Positions 29,829-40,094 of a DNA stretch of 64,000 nt are shown piece by piece (positions within the stretch are counted from its first letter, which is position 1; the number at the start of each line of letters is the position of its first letter). The position numbers were made by a program, and so were the translations under genes. The DNA is taken from positions 1,156,001 through 1,220,000 of the forward strand of contig NZ_JABBPK010000001.1 of the NCBI RefSeq assembly GCF_012933555.1, read 5' to 3'. The notes under the pieces are model-generated. The model did no database searches and was not told the origin of the DNA. It saw only the letters and a list, made by a program, of their open reading frames with translations. The DNA is from Niallia alba. Lineage in GTDB: Bacteria; Bacillota; Bacilli; Bacillales; Cytobacillaceae.

Positions 29829-30015
29829 CACTGAAAAAGTCTTTTTTTCGTGCGGGATTAAGAGCAAGCATATTCGAAAGTGAAAATAAGGTTGGTTTGG
29901 AGAGGCGTCCGCTCGCCCCATGGAAAGCGAGCGGACGCCTCGGAAAACAAATCCATCATCTTATGTTTAAAAAGTGGCTATTGCCCATCATCATTAACTA
30001 GCCAGTTTTTCAGTG
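29829..30015. mobile_element. Palindromic element of a third type
   Basis: Tips cactgaaaaag (29829-29839) and tttttcagtg (30006-30015) are inverted. The centre has a perfect 14-bp stem, gaggcgtccgctcg (29902-29915) and its complement (29928-29941), around ccccatggaaag. The word GGACGGTTC occurs as a direct repeat just outside both tips (29815 and 30021), like a target duplication. No coding sequence. Confidence 0.6.
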
Positions 30016-30172
30016 CCCACGGACGGTTCTTATGTATCCAATAGGATGCGTGAGATTCGTCCCTTTTTCATTAGAAGGTAAGAAAGGGGTTACATTTTAC
30101 TTGAAATGAAACTCAATTCTTCCTATAATAAATAGTCGGAGCACATATATTTTAACAGATTAATAGGAAGAA

Positions 30173-30188
30173 ATGTAATCGTTAACAA
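30173..30188. promoter_or_regulatory. Candidate cre site (CcpA)
   Basis: ATGTAATCGTTAACAA fits the cre consensus WTGNAANCGNWNNCWW at every position. It lies about 250 bp before the Gfo/Idh/MocA gene and would give carbon catabolite control of the sugar genes that follow. The distance to the start is large, so this is tentative. Apart from this site I see nothing in 30030-30430. Confidence 0.4.
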
Positions 30189-30438
30189 TTTGATAATTCC
30201 ACAAAATAAAACTCGTTTAAAAACGATTCAGAAAAGGTGGTGAATAGAAGAAGCATTCCGTAATCTCTAAGCCAAGAGCTATCTAAATTTCCGTTCTTTA
30301 TTATTTTCCTCCCTTATACAAGTTTACTATTTTTATTCCCAACAAGAATTACTAAACAAGTCGATCCATTCCAGTAAAGCAACTAGTTTTCCTTCATAAA
30401 AATGTCATTATACTCAAATAAAAGGAAGTGTCTGCATA

Positions 30439-31593
30439 TTGATTAACATAGCTATCATTGGCACAGGTGCAATTTCTAGTTCTCACGTAAAGGGATATTT
30501 GCAGTTTAAGGATGAGTGTAAAATAGTTGCACTTTGTGACATTTATCCAGACAAAGCACATCAAAAGGCTAAGGACTATCAGTTAGATGTGGATATATAT
30601 GATGATTATAAAGAGCTTTTAAACAGACCTGATATAGATTTAGTTTCTGTTTGTACTCCCCCTTATACACATGCTGAAATTTCAATTGCTGCGATGAATG
30701 CAGGAACGCATGTTTTAGTGGAAAAGCCAATGGCTTCTTCCTTAGAGGAATGTCATGCAATGAATGAGGCAGCGAAGAAAAATAAACGCATCTTATCGGT
30801 TGTTGCCCAAAATCGTTTTACTAATCCGATGATGAAATTGAAACAAGTATTGGATACAAAATTAATGGGACCAATTGTACATACACAGGTTGATTCTTAT
30901 TGGTGGAGAGGCTATAGCTACTATGATTTATGGTGGAGAGGAACTTGGGAGAAAGAGGGTGGAGGTTGTACGTTAAATCATGCTGTTCATCATATCGATA
31001 TTTTCCAATGGATGAATGGAATGCCAGCAGAAGTAACGGCTGTTGCAAGTAACGCTTCTCATGATAATGCAGAAGTTGAAGACATATCTATCGCCATCAT
31101 GAAATATGACAATGGCGCTCTTGCCCAAATTACGAGCTCCGTCATTCATCATGGAGAGGAACAACAATTAATTTTCCAAGGGAAAAATGCTCGAGTATCT
31201 GCTCCTTGGAAGGTGAAAGCCTCTAAGTCAAAAGAGAATGGCTTTCCAGAAGATGATCCGCAATTAGCAGAACAAATTCAACAAGTATATGATCGTTTGC
31301 CATCCATTTCATATGAAGGGCATACTGGTCAAATTTATGACGTATTATTAGCAGTTAACGGGAAAAAGGATGTACTCATTGATGGGAAACAAGGTCAGCA
31401 AACTCTTGAGCTGATTACAGCTATTTATCAGGCTGCAAATACAGGTAAAACAGTCAAATTACCTTTAACAAAAGAAGATCCTTTTTTTACAAGAGAAGGA
31501 ATTCTTACTCACGCAAAACATTTTTATGAAAAGAAAAATGTGGTGGAAAACTTTTCTGATAACACTATAACAACTGGCGGCAAGTATGAATAA
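30439..31593 (+). CDS. Gfo/Idh/MocA family oxidoreductase
   Basis: 384 residues, TTG start behind AAAGGAAG. N-terminal Rossmann fold with IAIIGTGAISSSHVKGY; the EKPMASS motif carries the conserved lysine of the family; a C-terminal alpha/beta domain with GGGCTLNHAVHHIDIFQW holds the probable catalytic His. Such enzymes oxidise or reduce sugars and inositols with NAD(P). It is followed by a second family member and a GH2 glycosidase in the same direction, suggesting joint work on one glycoside. Confidence 0.86.
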   Translation: MINIAIIGTGAISSSHVKGYLQFKDECKIVALCDIYPDKAHQKAKDYQLDVDIYDDYKELLNRPDIDLVSVCTPPYTHAEISIAAMNAGTHVLVEKPMASSLEECHAMNEAAKKNKRILSVVAQNRFTNPMMKLKQVLDTKLMGPIVHTQVDSYWWRGYSYYDLWWRGTWEKEGGGCTLNHAVHHIDIFQWMNGMPAEVTAVASNASHDNAEVEDISIAIMKYDNGALAQITSSVIHHGEEQQLIFQGKNARVSAPWKVKASKSKENGFPEDDPQLAEQIQQVYDRLPSISYEGHTGQIYDVLLAVNGKKDVLIDGKQGQQTLELITAIYQAANTGKTVKLPLTKEDPFFTREGILTHAKHFYEKKNVVENFSDNTITTGGKYE

Positions 31594-31655
31594 TCATTTA
31601 GTTGTTTCCTAAAATAGCTGAATAGAATTTTTAATCCGATAGAGGAGTGATTAGA

Positions 31656-32732
31656 ATGAACAAAAAGGACGGAATGAACTACGCACCAGAAGGTAAGGTC
31701 AATAAAGTAGTAGATAAAGGTGAGTTTCTCTTTGCTGCCATTGGTCTTGACCATGGCCATATTTATGGAATGTGTAATGGATTAATAGAAGCAGGTGGAG
31801 AATTAGTAGCAGTCTATGATCCTGATGCACAAAAAGCAGCTGCCTTTTGTGAAAAATATCCGAGTGCTACTGTGGCAACGTCCGAGCAGGAAATTCTAGA
31901 AAATACAACTATTCATCTTATTGCAAGCGCATGCATACCAGTAGATCGCTGTGAGTTAGGGCTTCGTGTGTTAGATGCCGGAAAGCATTATTTTGCTGAT
32001 AAGCCTGCATTTACAAAAAAGGAACAAGTAATCCTAGCTAGAAAAAAAGTCGCAGAAACAGGACTAAAATGGGGCATCTACTATAGTGAAAGATTACATG
32101 TAGAGAGTGCTATATTTGCAGGCCAATTAATTGAACAAGGAGCTATTGGGCGAGTGATTCAAGTAACAGGATTTGGCCCCCATCGTGCTAATCCAGAATC
32201 AAGACCAGATTGGTTCTTTGATCCAGCATATTTTGGCGGAATTCTTTGTGATATTGGAAGTCATCAAATTGAACAGTTCTTATATTATACAGGTGCAAAG
32301 GATGCAAAGGTATTGCACAGTAAAGTAGCGAACTATAGTTTTAAAGATCACCCAGAATTTGAGGATTTTGGGGATGCAACTCTTTTAGCAGACAACGGGG
32401 CGACGTTTTACTTCCGAGTGGATTGGTTTACACCAGATGGGTTAGGGACATGGGGAGATGGACGGGTACTTATCCTTGGAACAGAAGGTTATATCGAAGT
32501 AAGAAAGTATATTGATATAGCTCGAAGCAATTCATCAAACCACCTATACTTAGTAAACCAAGAGGGAGAGAAACACTTTGAGCTTTCAGGAAAAGTAGGA
32601 TATCCTTTCTTTGGTCAGTTCATTTTAGACTGCTTAAATGGAACCGAAAACGCAATGACCCAAGAACATTCATTCAAAGCGGCAGAACTATGTATCGAAG
32701 CTCAAGAGCAAGCTATAAAGATAACTGGGTAA
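31656..32732 (+). CDS. Gfo/Idh/MocA family oxidoreductase (second)
   Basis: 358 residues from ATG at 31656 with GAGGAG upstream. Rossmann region AAIGLDHGHIYGMCNGLIEA, where HGH replaces the usual GxGxxG pattern, so cofactor binding is less typical; ADKPAFTKKEQ carries the conserved Lys-Pro; GGILCDIGSHQIEQFLYYTG is the catalytic-domain motif. It is about 60 bp after the first oxidoreductase and 90 bp before the GH2 gene. Confidence 0.84.
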   Translation: MNKKDGMNYAPEGKVNKVVDKGEFLFAAIGLDHGHIYGMCNGLIEAGGELVAVYDPDAQKAAAFCEKYPSATVATSEQEILENTTIHLIASACIPVDRCELGLRVLDAGKHYFADKPAFTKKEQVILARKKVAETGLKWGIYYSERLHVESAIFAGQLIEQGAIGRVIQVTGFGPHRANPESRPDWFFDPAYFGGILCDIGSHQIEQFLYYTGAKDAKVLHSKVANYSFKDHPEFEDFGDATLLADNGATFYFRVDWFTPDGLGTWGDGRVLILGTEGYIEVRKYIDIARSNSSNHLYLVNQEGEKHFELSGKVGYPFFGQFILDCLNGTENAMTQEHSFKAAELCIEAQEQAIKITG

Positions 32733-32737
32733 CAGAG

Positions 32738-32786
32738 GGAGGACGGTTCTTCTGCTTCTTTTTGAGAGCAAAGAACCGTCATCTCC
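32738..32786 (+). repeat. Short dispersed hairpin of the GACGGTTCTT type
   Basis: ggagGACGGTTCTT pairs with AAGAACCGTC-atctcc around a 20-base loop. Related words occur at 29815, 30021 and (decayed) near 39750. It follows the second Gfo/Idh gene and may slow or end transcription before the GH2 gene. Confidence 0.65.
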
Positions 32787-32820
32787 TTAAAGAACCTAAA
32801 TAAAAGGAGTCGCACATATA

Positions 32821-35800
32821 ATGAATAGGAAAATGCTTTTTAATGACGGATGGGAATTTGCAAAAAGCGGTTTGGAAGTGACAGATAGTACTCATTTAGA
32901 ATTTAAGCCAATTGATTTGCCACATGATTGGCTTATTTATAATACACTCGATCTCTATGAAACTAGCATTGGTTGGTATCGTAAACGATTTACTTATTCA
33001 AGGAAACAAACGGAGCAGGTATTGGTATGTTTTGATGGTGTGTATATGGATTCCTCTGTATATGTAAACAAGTTTGTTGGGGAGTGGAAAAATGGTTATT
33101 CCTCATTTGAACATGATATCACAGCTGCTATGGTCGATGGTGAAAATGATATCCTTGTAAAAGTAGTGTATGAAAGCCCTAATAGTCGATGGTATTCAGG
33201 AGCTGGGATTTATCGGAATGTCTGGCTTAAGACAAGAGATAAAAATCATCTAGTTACCGATGGAATTTACATTACCATGAATCAACAAGATAATCGTTGG
33301 CGTGTCGAAGTGGAGACAGAATTAGCGATTGATCAAGACGTGCACCTCATCCACTCTATTTTTTTCAAAAATCAAAGGTTAGCCATTTCCTCAGAAAAGG
33401 TGGAAGCAGAAACGGAAACAGCTGCTTCTAATAAACAAAGTCTCTTTGTCGATCATCCATTGCTTTGGAGCATAGATGAGCCACATTTATATCAGCTTAA
33501 AACAGAGTTGCAAATGATTTATCCTGAGTTAACGACAGTTGAAGCTGTTACCCAAAATATAGGCTTTCGAAGTATTGTTCTAGATGCCAAGCAGGGACTT
33601 CGCTTAAATGGCAAAAGAATGAAGCTAAATGGTGTTTGTGAACATCATGATTTAGGGGCATTAGGAGCTGCGTTTAATAAACAAGCTTTACAAAGAAGAT
33701 TCGAAATATTAAAGGATATGGGCGTAAATGCGATTAGAACAGCCCACAATATGCCGGCAAAAGAGCTAATGGATTTAGCAGATGAGCTAGGATTTCTTGT
33801 CGTTTCAGAAGCATTTGATATGTGGGAAAGACCGAAGACTAAGTATGATTACGCGCGTTTCTTTAAAGAGTGGGCACCGATCGATATAAGAAGCTGGGTG
33901 AGGCGAGACCGAAATCATCCAAGTCTGTTAATGTGGAGTATTGGAAACGAAATATATGACACCCATGCAGACGAGAGAGGGCAAGAAATAACAAGGATGT
34001 TAATGGAGGAAGTACATAAGTATGATCCGAAGAACAATGCCTGGGTAACAATTGGTTCCAATTATATGCCATGGGAAAATGCACAAAAATGTGCGGATAT
34101 TGTAAAAGTCGCAGGCTATAATTATGGGGAAAAATACTACCATAAGCATCATGAAGCACATCCAGATTGGATTATTTACGGAAGTGAAACTGCATCGGTT
34201 GTCCAAAGTAGGGGTATCTATCATTTTCCTTATGAAAAATCGATTCTCGCCGATGATGATGAACAATGTTCTGCACTTGGAAATAGTTCCACAAGCTGGG
34301 GGGCTCAGTCGACAGAAGCTTGTATTATAGCTGATAGAGATGCACCTTTTTCCCTTGGAACGTTTATTTGGACAGGATTCGACTATATCGGGGAGCCAAC
34401 ACCTTATCATACGAAAAATGCTTATTTTGGCCAAATCGACACAGCTACTTTAAAAAAGGACTCCTATTATATTTATCAAGCGGCATGGACAGATTACAGA
34501 AAAAAACCGATGGTACATCTTTTTCCTTATTGGGACTTTAGCGAAGGCCAAATGGTTGATGTACGCGTATCATCCAATGCTCCCAAAGTGGAATTGCAAC
34601 TTAACGGGAAAACAATTGGTACCCATGTTATCGATCATAAACACGGGACAGACCTTGTAGGCTGGTGGAAAATCCCTTATGAAAAAGGGGAGCTAACAGC
34701 AATTGCCTATGATGATGCAAGTAATATAATCGCAACAGACACAAAAAAATCCTTCGGTGATGCGAAAAAAATTACTTTGAAAGCAGATAAGCAAAAACTA
34801 ACTGCAAATGGTACAGATTTACTTTTTGTAGAAATTGGAACAGAGGATAAGGCTGGAAATCCAGTGGAAAATGCCACAAATCGTGTGTACGTAAACGTGA
34901 CGGGGGCTGGCCGCCTAGTTGGCTTAGATAATGGAGATAGTACAGATTATGATCAATACAAAGGGGTAAGTAGAAGGCTGTTTAGTGGGAAGATGATGGC
35001 AATTATTGCAGCCACAACGGAACCTGGAAAAATTCAAATGGAGGTAACCTCTAAAGGACTAGAAAGTGAAATCTTAGCGTTTGAAAGCCTTCCAGCTAAG
35101 GAAAGCGTATTAATTGGTGTTTCCGCTACGATGAAAAATACAGATACACCAACTGTTATGGGGAAAGAAGAAGAAGTGCCCCTACGCAAAATTGAAATTA
35201 TTAGTGAATCTGGGCAACTATTTGATGCAGCTAGAAAAGAGATGTTTATTACAGCCAAACTATTTCCGGAAGATACTTCTTATAGAGAACTAGAGTGGAG
35301 TGTTGTCAACGATGCTGGTATTGAATCAATATAGCGAAAGTGGACGTGAATGGTGATAAAGTAAAAGTGACAGCCTTAGGTGATGGAGAGTTTCGTCTTC
35401 GTTGTACAAGCAAGAATGGTACGGATAAAACGAAGCTTATTTCTGAGCTCGAATATAAGGCGGTTGGTCTTGGAAAAGCGTATAAAGATCCATATGGATT
35501 TATCTCAGCAGGATTATATGACTATAGCAAAGGCGAAGTAACTAACGGGAATGAGCGTGGTGTTGCGACAAGTAGAGATGGTGAAACGCAAGTCGGGCTT
35601 CGTGAAATAGACTTTGGGAATTATGGGTCAGATAAAATCACTATACCGATTTTTGCCTTATCTGATGATGAATATTCCCTGCAAATTTGGGAGGGAATGC
35701 CTGATGAAGAGGGTAGCGAATTAGTAGCGGATGTTATTTATCAAAAACCATCAAAGTGGAATGTTTACCAGGAAGAAACATACCAGCTTTCCAAAAGGCT

Positions 35801-36239
35801 CCGTGGAATTAAATCGATTTGTTTTGTCTTCCGTCAAAAAGTCCATATAAAAGGCTTTTATTTTGAAAAGAAAAATCAAGCATTTGAACGTAATTATGCA
35901 TCTGAATGCAATCATATTTATGGGGATACTTTCGAAATAAAAGAAAATAGTGTAGAAGGAATTGGGAACAATGTTTCCTTAACATTTGAATCATTCGATT
36001 TTACGGCAAGTGGAGCTACAAAGTTAATTATTTCTGGGAGATCGCCAATAGAAAAAAATACGATTCATGTTCGTTTTGCAAGTGACGAAGGTGACAGCAA
36101 TCAAATGGTAGAGTTTCATAAGTCTGACGGTTATGAGGAACAAGCATTTGATTTGGAAAAAGTAATAGGGGTGCAAAAAGTTACCTTTGTATTTTTACCA
36201 GGAAGCAATTTTGATTTTGGCTGGTTCCAGTTTAAGTGA
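32821..36239 (+). pseudogene. GH2 beta-galactosidase-like multidomain enzyme, one-base frameshift
   Basis: The first part (837 codons, 32821-35334) holds the GH2 sugar-binding, immunoglobulin-like and TIM-barrel domains: acid/base E377 in WSIGNEIYD and nucleophile E456 in YGSETAS. A bacterial Ig domain follows. At about 35328 the frame breaks inside a second Ig-like (Big_2-type) domain; one added A gives ESNIAKVDVNGDKVKV and the frame continues to 36239 with a carbohydrate-binding-type domain at the C-terminus. Intact length would be about 1140 residues. There is no signal peptide. The catalytic part is whole, so a truncated enzyme may still be made. Substrate unknown; the two oxidoreductases upstream suggest a modified glycoside. 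Confidence 0.8.
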
Positions 36240-36254
36240 TAGATTTTTAAAACG

Positions 36255-36297
36255 AAGCTTACCGTATGAATGAATTAGTACGGTGGGCTTTTTTTAT
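36255..36297 (+). terminator. Intrinsic terminator after the GH2 gene
   Basis: aagcttaccgta pairs imperfectly with tacggtgggctt; seven T residues follow. Confidence 0.75.
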
Positions 36298-36324
36298 TAC
36301 TGAAAGCTGACAAGGTATTTTTAG

Positions 36325-37000
36325 AAGGAAAAAGTGGTGTTTATGAGGGGGATGAAAACCAGAAAAGCAGCAGAAGAAGGAAAAAGTGGTGTTCATAAAG
36401 GGGATGAAAACCAAAAAAGCAGTAGTAGAAGGAAAAAGTGGTGTTCATAAAGGGGATGAAAACCAAAAAAGCAGTAGTAGAAGGAAAAAGTGGTGTTCAT
36501 AAAGGAGATGAAAACCAAAAAAGCAGTAGTAGAAGGAAAAAGTGGTGTTCATAAAGGAGATGAAAGCCAGAAAAGCAGTAGTAGAAGGAAAAAGTGGTGT
36601 TCATAAGGGGGATGAAAACCAAAAAAGCAGTAGTAGAAGGAAAAAGTGGTGTTCATAAAGGAGATGAAAACCAAAAAAGCAGCAGCACAAGGAAAAAGTG
36701 GTGTTCATAAAGGGGATGAAAACCAAAAAAGCAGTAGTAGAAGGAAAAAGTGGTGTTCATAAAGGGGATGAAAACCAAAAAAGCAGTAGTAGAAGGAAAA
36801 AGTGGTGTTCATAAAGGAGATGAAAACCAAAAAAGCAGTAGTAGAAGGAAAAAGTGGTGTTCATAAAGGAGATGAAAGCCAGAAAAGCAGTAGTAGAAGG
36901 AAAAAGTGGTGTTCATAAGGGGGATGAAAACCAAAAAAGCACCAGCACAAGGAAAAAGTGGCGTTCACCAAAGACAAGAAAACCAAAAAGCAACGACACA
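36325..37000. repeat. Tandem array, 13 units of exactly 52 bp
   Basis: Units start at 36325 and every 52 bp to 36949; each begins aaggaaaaagtggtgttcat and ends with a gcagtagtag-like stretch. Variants occur at a few sites (gggg/gaga, aaaacc/aaagcc, gtagtag/gcagcac). The variant order of the four units from 36429 repeats from 36741, six units (312 bp) later. The period is not a multiple of three and every unit contains stops, so it is not coding. The last unit decays to about 37060. No gene is seen from 37060 to 37410. Confidence 0.95.
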
Positions 37001-37410
37001 AAGAAAAAAGCGTTCATCAAAAGAACAAAAGCCGAAAAAGTTACTAACAAAACCCAAAAAAGCCTCCACAACCACCCAAACCCACTATTTTCAATCAACT
37101 AGACTCATACATAGCCCACTCAAAACAAAGGCAAACTAAACAGAACTCGGATTAATCTTTGTACATAGAAATATTCCCCTAGCAAGCAGAATAATTGCCA
37201 TGAAACGCCATCGGTCTTAATATTACAATCAAGACAAGTCATTTAGAAGGAGTAATTAATCTCCAAAAGAAATGTCTTATGTTTGTAAAGCAAAAGCGTA
37301 AGTGGCTTGTGGAACTACAACTCAGCACAACCTAGTGTGGGCAGAAGTAACATTTCTCGCTCAAAACGAGAATATGAATTAGGGAAGAGAAAGGTGGAGC
37401 AAAAGAAAAC

Positions 37411-37956
37411 ATGGACAATAAAAAGCAAGGTTCATCCCCCAAAAATGCACAATTTAATATTTTACGAAATGACCCTACAAAAGGTGATGGTGGATATGGA
37501 GTTGGCTCTATTTCTTTAGAGAATGTTACACCAATCATTATCGACCGAGAAAGCCAGGAAGTATTTATTGATGTAGGTGCTATGCATGGCAGAAGTAAAG
37601 TAGAACAGAAAGTATTTTTTAAGGATGTGACGAAAGAAGAAGTCCTAGATTTAGATCCACATAAATATTGGGTTATTTGGATTGCGTTAGACAGAAATCA
37701 GGATGGTGCTTATTATTCTGGAGCAGGTGCTTGTGAAATCTTGGTAGCAAAGCAAATGAAAGAAGGAAGCAGGAAACGATTTGGCTATAAGTCGATGCCT
37801 GAGCATGTAAATAGTCTCGATAAAGCAATCAAACGAAGATTTGCACTAGAGAGTATGGAGGACGAATCAAAGCAATCGCTAAAAAAGTTCCTTGTAGATT
37901 TTAACAATGAATATTGGGAGAGATCGCCTGAGGAATTGAAGAATAGTCTTAATTAA
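37411..37956 (+). CDS. ywhD: YwhD family protein
   Basis: 181 residues, ATG with AAGGTGG upstream. Conserved YwhD blocks: FNILRNDPTKGDGGYGVGSI, PIIIDRESQEVFIDVGAMHG, and C-terminal YKSMPEHVNSLDKAIKRR. A cytoplasmic protein of Bacillaceae with unknown function. It directly precedes the luciferase-like monooxygenase gene and may be cotranscribed with it. Confidence 0.88.
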   Translation: MDNKKQGSSPKNAQFNILRNDPTKGDGGYGVGSISLENVTPIIIDRESQEVFIDVGAMHGRSKVEQKVFFKDVTKEEVLDLDPHKYWVIWIALDRNQDGAYYSGAGACEILVAKQMKEGSRKRFGYKSMPEHVNSLDKAIKRRFALESMEDESKQSLKKFLVDFNNEYWERSPEELKNSLN

Positions 37957-37983
37957 ATGCAGGATAGAAGAAAGGTGAATCAA

Positions 37984-39045
37984 TTGAAAAAATACGGACT
38001 AGATCCAAAAGGGTTAGAGTTTGGAATCTATACATTAGGGGATCATTTGCCCAATCCACTTACAGGAGAGCGAATTTCTGCAGAAGAACGTGTGCATGAA
38101 ATTATCGAATATGCAAAATTAGCAGATCAAGCGGGTCTAGATTTCTTTAGTGTAGGGGAAAGTCATCAAGAATATTTCATCACACAAGCGCATTCGGTTG
38201 TTTTATCAGCCATTGCACAAGCAACGAAAAATATAAAAATTGCCAGCTCCTCTACGATTATTAGTACATCTGATCCAGTTCGAGTGTATGAGGATTTTGC
38301 AACAATCGATTTAATTTCTAAAGGCCGTGCAGAAATTATTGCTGGTCGTGCATCTAGAGTCGGTTTATTTGATTTGTTAGGTTATGATCTTCGTAATTAT
38401 GAAGAATTATTTGAAGAAAAGTTTGAACTATTGATGAAAATTAATGAAGCGGAAGTAGTGAATTGGAGCGGGGAATTCCGTGCACCGTTAAGAAATGCGA
38501 AAGTTTTGCCACGTCCTAAAAATGGCTTTATTCCGATTTGGCGAGCGGTTGGAGGGACACCAGCAAGTGCAATTAGAGCAGGGATGGTAGGAGCCCCAAT
38601 GTTTATGGCACATTTAGGCGGTCCAGCATCTGTATTTAAACGCACAGTTGACGCATATCGCGAAGCAGCAAGAAACAGTGGCTTTGACCCTGCAGAATTA
38701 CCCGTAGCAACAGCAGGCTTTTTCTATGCAGCAGAATCATCTCAACAAGCTTTAAAAGATATGTATCCACATATTAATGAAGGCATGAAAAAAACAAATG
38801 GAGCTGGATTCCCAAAACAGCATTTTGCACAAGGCGTAGATCCGCATAATATTATGAATATCGGAAGCCCGCAGCAAATTATAGAAAAAATTCTTTATCA
38901 ACATGAAATGTTTAATCATCAACGCTATATTGCACAAATTGACTTTGGTGGAATGCCATTTAAAAATGTCATGAAAAATGTGGAAATCATTGGCTCAGAA
39001 ATATTGCCGGCTATTAGAAAATATACAAAAAAATCGGAGGCATAA
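37984..39045 (+). CDS. LLM class flavin-dependent oxidoreductase (luciferase-like)
   Basis: 353 residues from TTG at 37984, chosen because AAAGGTGA lies 5 bases upstream; ATG at 37957 has no good site. Bacterial-luciferase fold: GLEFGIYTLGDHLPNP at the start, AGLDFFSVGESHQ, IASSSTIISTSDPVRVYEDF, and GRAEIIAGRASR. It uses reduced FMN supplied by a partner, which is surely the FMN reductase gene 4 bp downstream. The substrate is unknown. Confidence 0.86.
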   Translation: MKKYGLDPKGLEFGIYTLGDHLPNPLTGERISAEERVHEIIEYAKLADQAGLDFFSVGESHQEYFITQAHSVVLSAIAQATKNIKIASSSTIISTSDPVRVYEDFATIDLISKGRAEIIAGRASRVGLFDLLGYDLRNYEELFEEKFELLMKINEAEVVNWSGEFRAPLRNAKVLPRPKNGFIPIWRAVGGTPASAIRAGMVGAPMFMAHLGGPASVFKRTVDAYREAARNSGFDPAELPVATAGFFYAAESSQQALKDMYPHINEGMKKTNGAGFPKQHFAQGVDPHNIMNIGSPQQIIEKILYQHEMFNHQRYIAQIDFGGMPFKNVMKNVEIIGSEILPAIRKYTKKSEA

Positions 39046-39048
39046 GAA

Positions 39049-39615
39049 ATGAAAATTGTTGGTTTATCCGGTTCAAAGGTCGGATCAAAAACAAGAACAG
39101 CAATGGATTACACAATGAAGGCTATTACGGATAATTATCCTGAAGTTGAGATAACGTTACTCGATTTAGCGGACTATGATATCCAATTTAGTGATGGAAG
39201 AAATTATCTGGAATATGAAGGTGATACCGGATATGTCACAAAAACTTTAATGGAAGCAGATGCAATAATTATAGGTACACCGGTTTTCCAAGCATCGATT
39301 CCTGCTACCTTAAAAAATATTTTTGATTTATTGCCGCAAAATGCTTTTCGCGATAAAGTAGTTAGTATTGTCGTAACAGCTGGTTCATCCAAACATTATT
39401 TGATTGCGGAACAGCAATTGAAGCCAATTTTGGCTTATATGAAAGCACAAATCGTGCAAACTTATGTATTCATTGAGGAAAAAGATTTCTACCGCAAAGA
39501 AATTACCGACGATGACGTATTATTCCGTATCGAACGGTTAGTGGAAGATACCATCGTATTGACGGAAACTTTTACGGAAATTAGAGAAAAGAAGGAAGCA
39601 AAGTACGATTTTTAA
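39049..39615 (+). CDS. NADPH-dependent FMN reductase
   Basis: 188 residues, ATG behind CGGAGG. Flavodoxin-like fold: GLSGSKVGSKTRTAMDY binds the FMN phosphate, and GTPVFQASIPATLKNIFDLL is the family signature, as in SsuE/MsuE. It starts 4 bp after the luciferase-like gene, so the two form a two-component monooxygenase system. Confidence 0.88.
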   Translation: MKIVGLSGSKVGSKTRTAMDYTMKAITDNYPEVEITLLDLADYDIQFSDGRNYLEYEGDTGYVTKTLMEADAIIIGTPVFQASIPATLKNIFDLLPQNAFRDKVVSIVVTAGSSKHYLIAEQQLKPILAYMKAQIVQTYVFIEEKDFYRKEITDDDVLFRIERLVEDTIVLTETFTEIREKKEAKYDF

Positions 39616-39906
39616 TAAAAAGTAAAAATTAGTTTTTAAGCATTCCTTTATGTATTTTATATACATTTTAGTCTAATAAGTATTTTATGATAAGGAAACC
39701 TGGAGTTATTAATTCGTTAACTGAAAGAAAAAAGATGGAGAGCAAGAAGCGGGGGGGGATGGTCTTCTGCTTCTTATTTATTGAAAAAGTAGTTGGTTTA
39801 GTTGATAAAATCGTATTTTTGCTAAAAAAAGCTATCTATTAAACATAATACCAATCATTTACATAATTTTTGAAAAAAGCGAATAAAAAATTTACTCTGT
39901 AAGCGA

Positions 39907-39936
39907 TTGTTTCCAGTACTATGCTTATGCTATGAT
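39907..39936 (+). promoter_or_regulatory. Candidate promoter of the leader-MFS transcript
   Basis: TTGTTT at 39907-39912, 18-bp spacer, TATGAT at 39931-39936. The leader RBS begins 20 bp downstream. The stretch from 39616 to 39900 holds no gene. Confidence 0.5.
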
Positions 39937-39971
39937 TAATTGGAATACAAAACGAAGCGGAGGTTTTCCTT

Positions 39972-40019
39972 TTGACAGCATCAATGAGATTAAGATTCCC
40001 ACTTTTCATCGTTAACTAA
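39972..40019 (+). CDS. Leader peptide of the macrolide-efflux-like gene (15 codons)
   Basis: TTG start with AGCGGAGG 8 bases upstream; it reads MTASMRLRFPLFIVN and stops. The centre MRLRFP contains the Arg-Leu-Arg (+X+) motif at which macrolides stall ribosomes. It resembles the ErmD leader as I recall it (MTHSMRLRFP...) and the MTASM start of msr leaders. It lies about 180 bp before the MFS gene with an intrinsic terminator between. This predicts drug-induced stalling that prevents termination. It is far below normal ORF length limits. The role is inferred from motif and position. Confidence 0.75.
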   Translation: MTASMRLRFPLFIVN

Positions 40020-40094
40020 ATACGTTTGGATAGTCTTCTATTAAGAAGAACGGGATTGGTCTGTCTATTTATTGGAAACCTAATATTGGTTAAT

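Noticed and set aside
36854-37139. Two plus-strand reading frames at the end of the 52-bp array
   Set aside because: The same repeat is read in two frames, upstream units contain stops, and composition is Lys/Thr only because of the repeat.
39898-39914. cre site before the leader peptide (tgtaagcgattgtttcc)
   Set aside because: The right half lacks the required C at its position, and the segment is better explained as the promoter.
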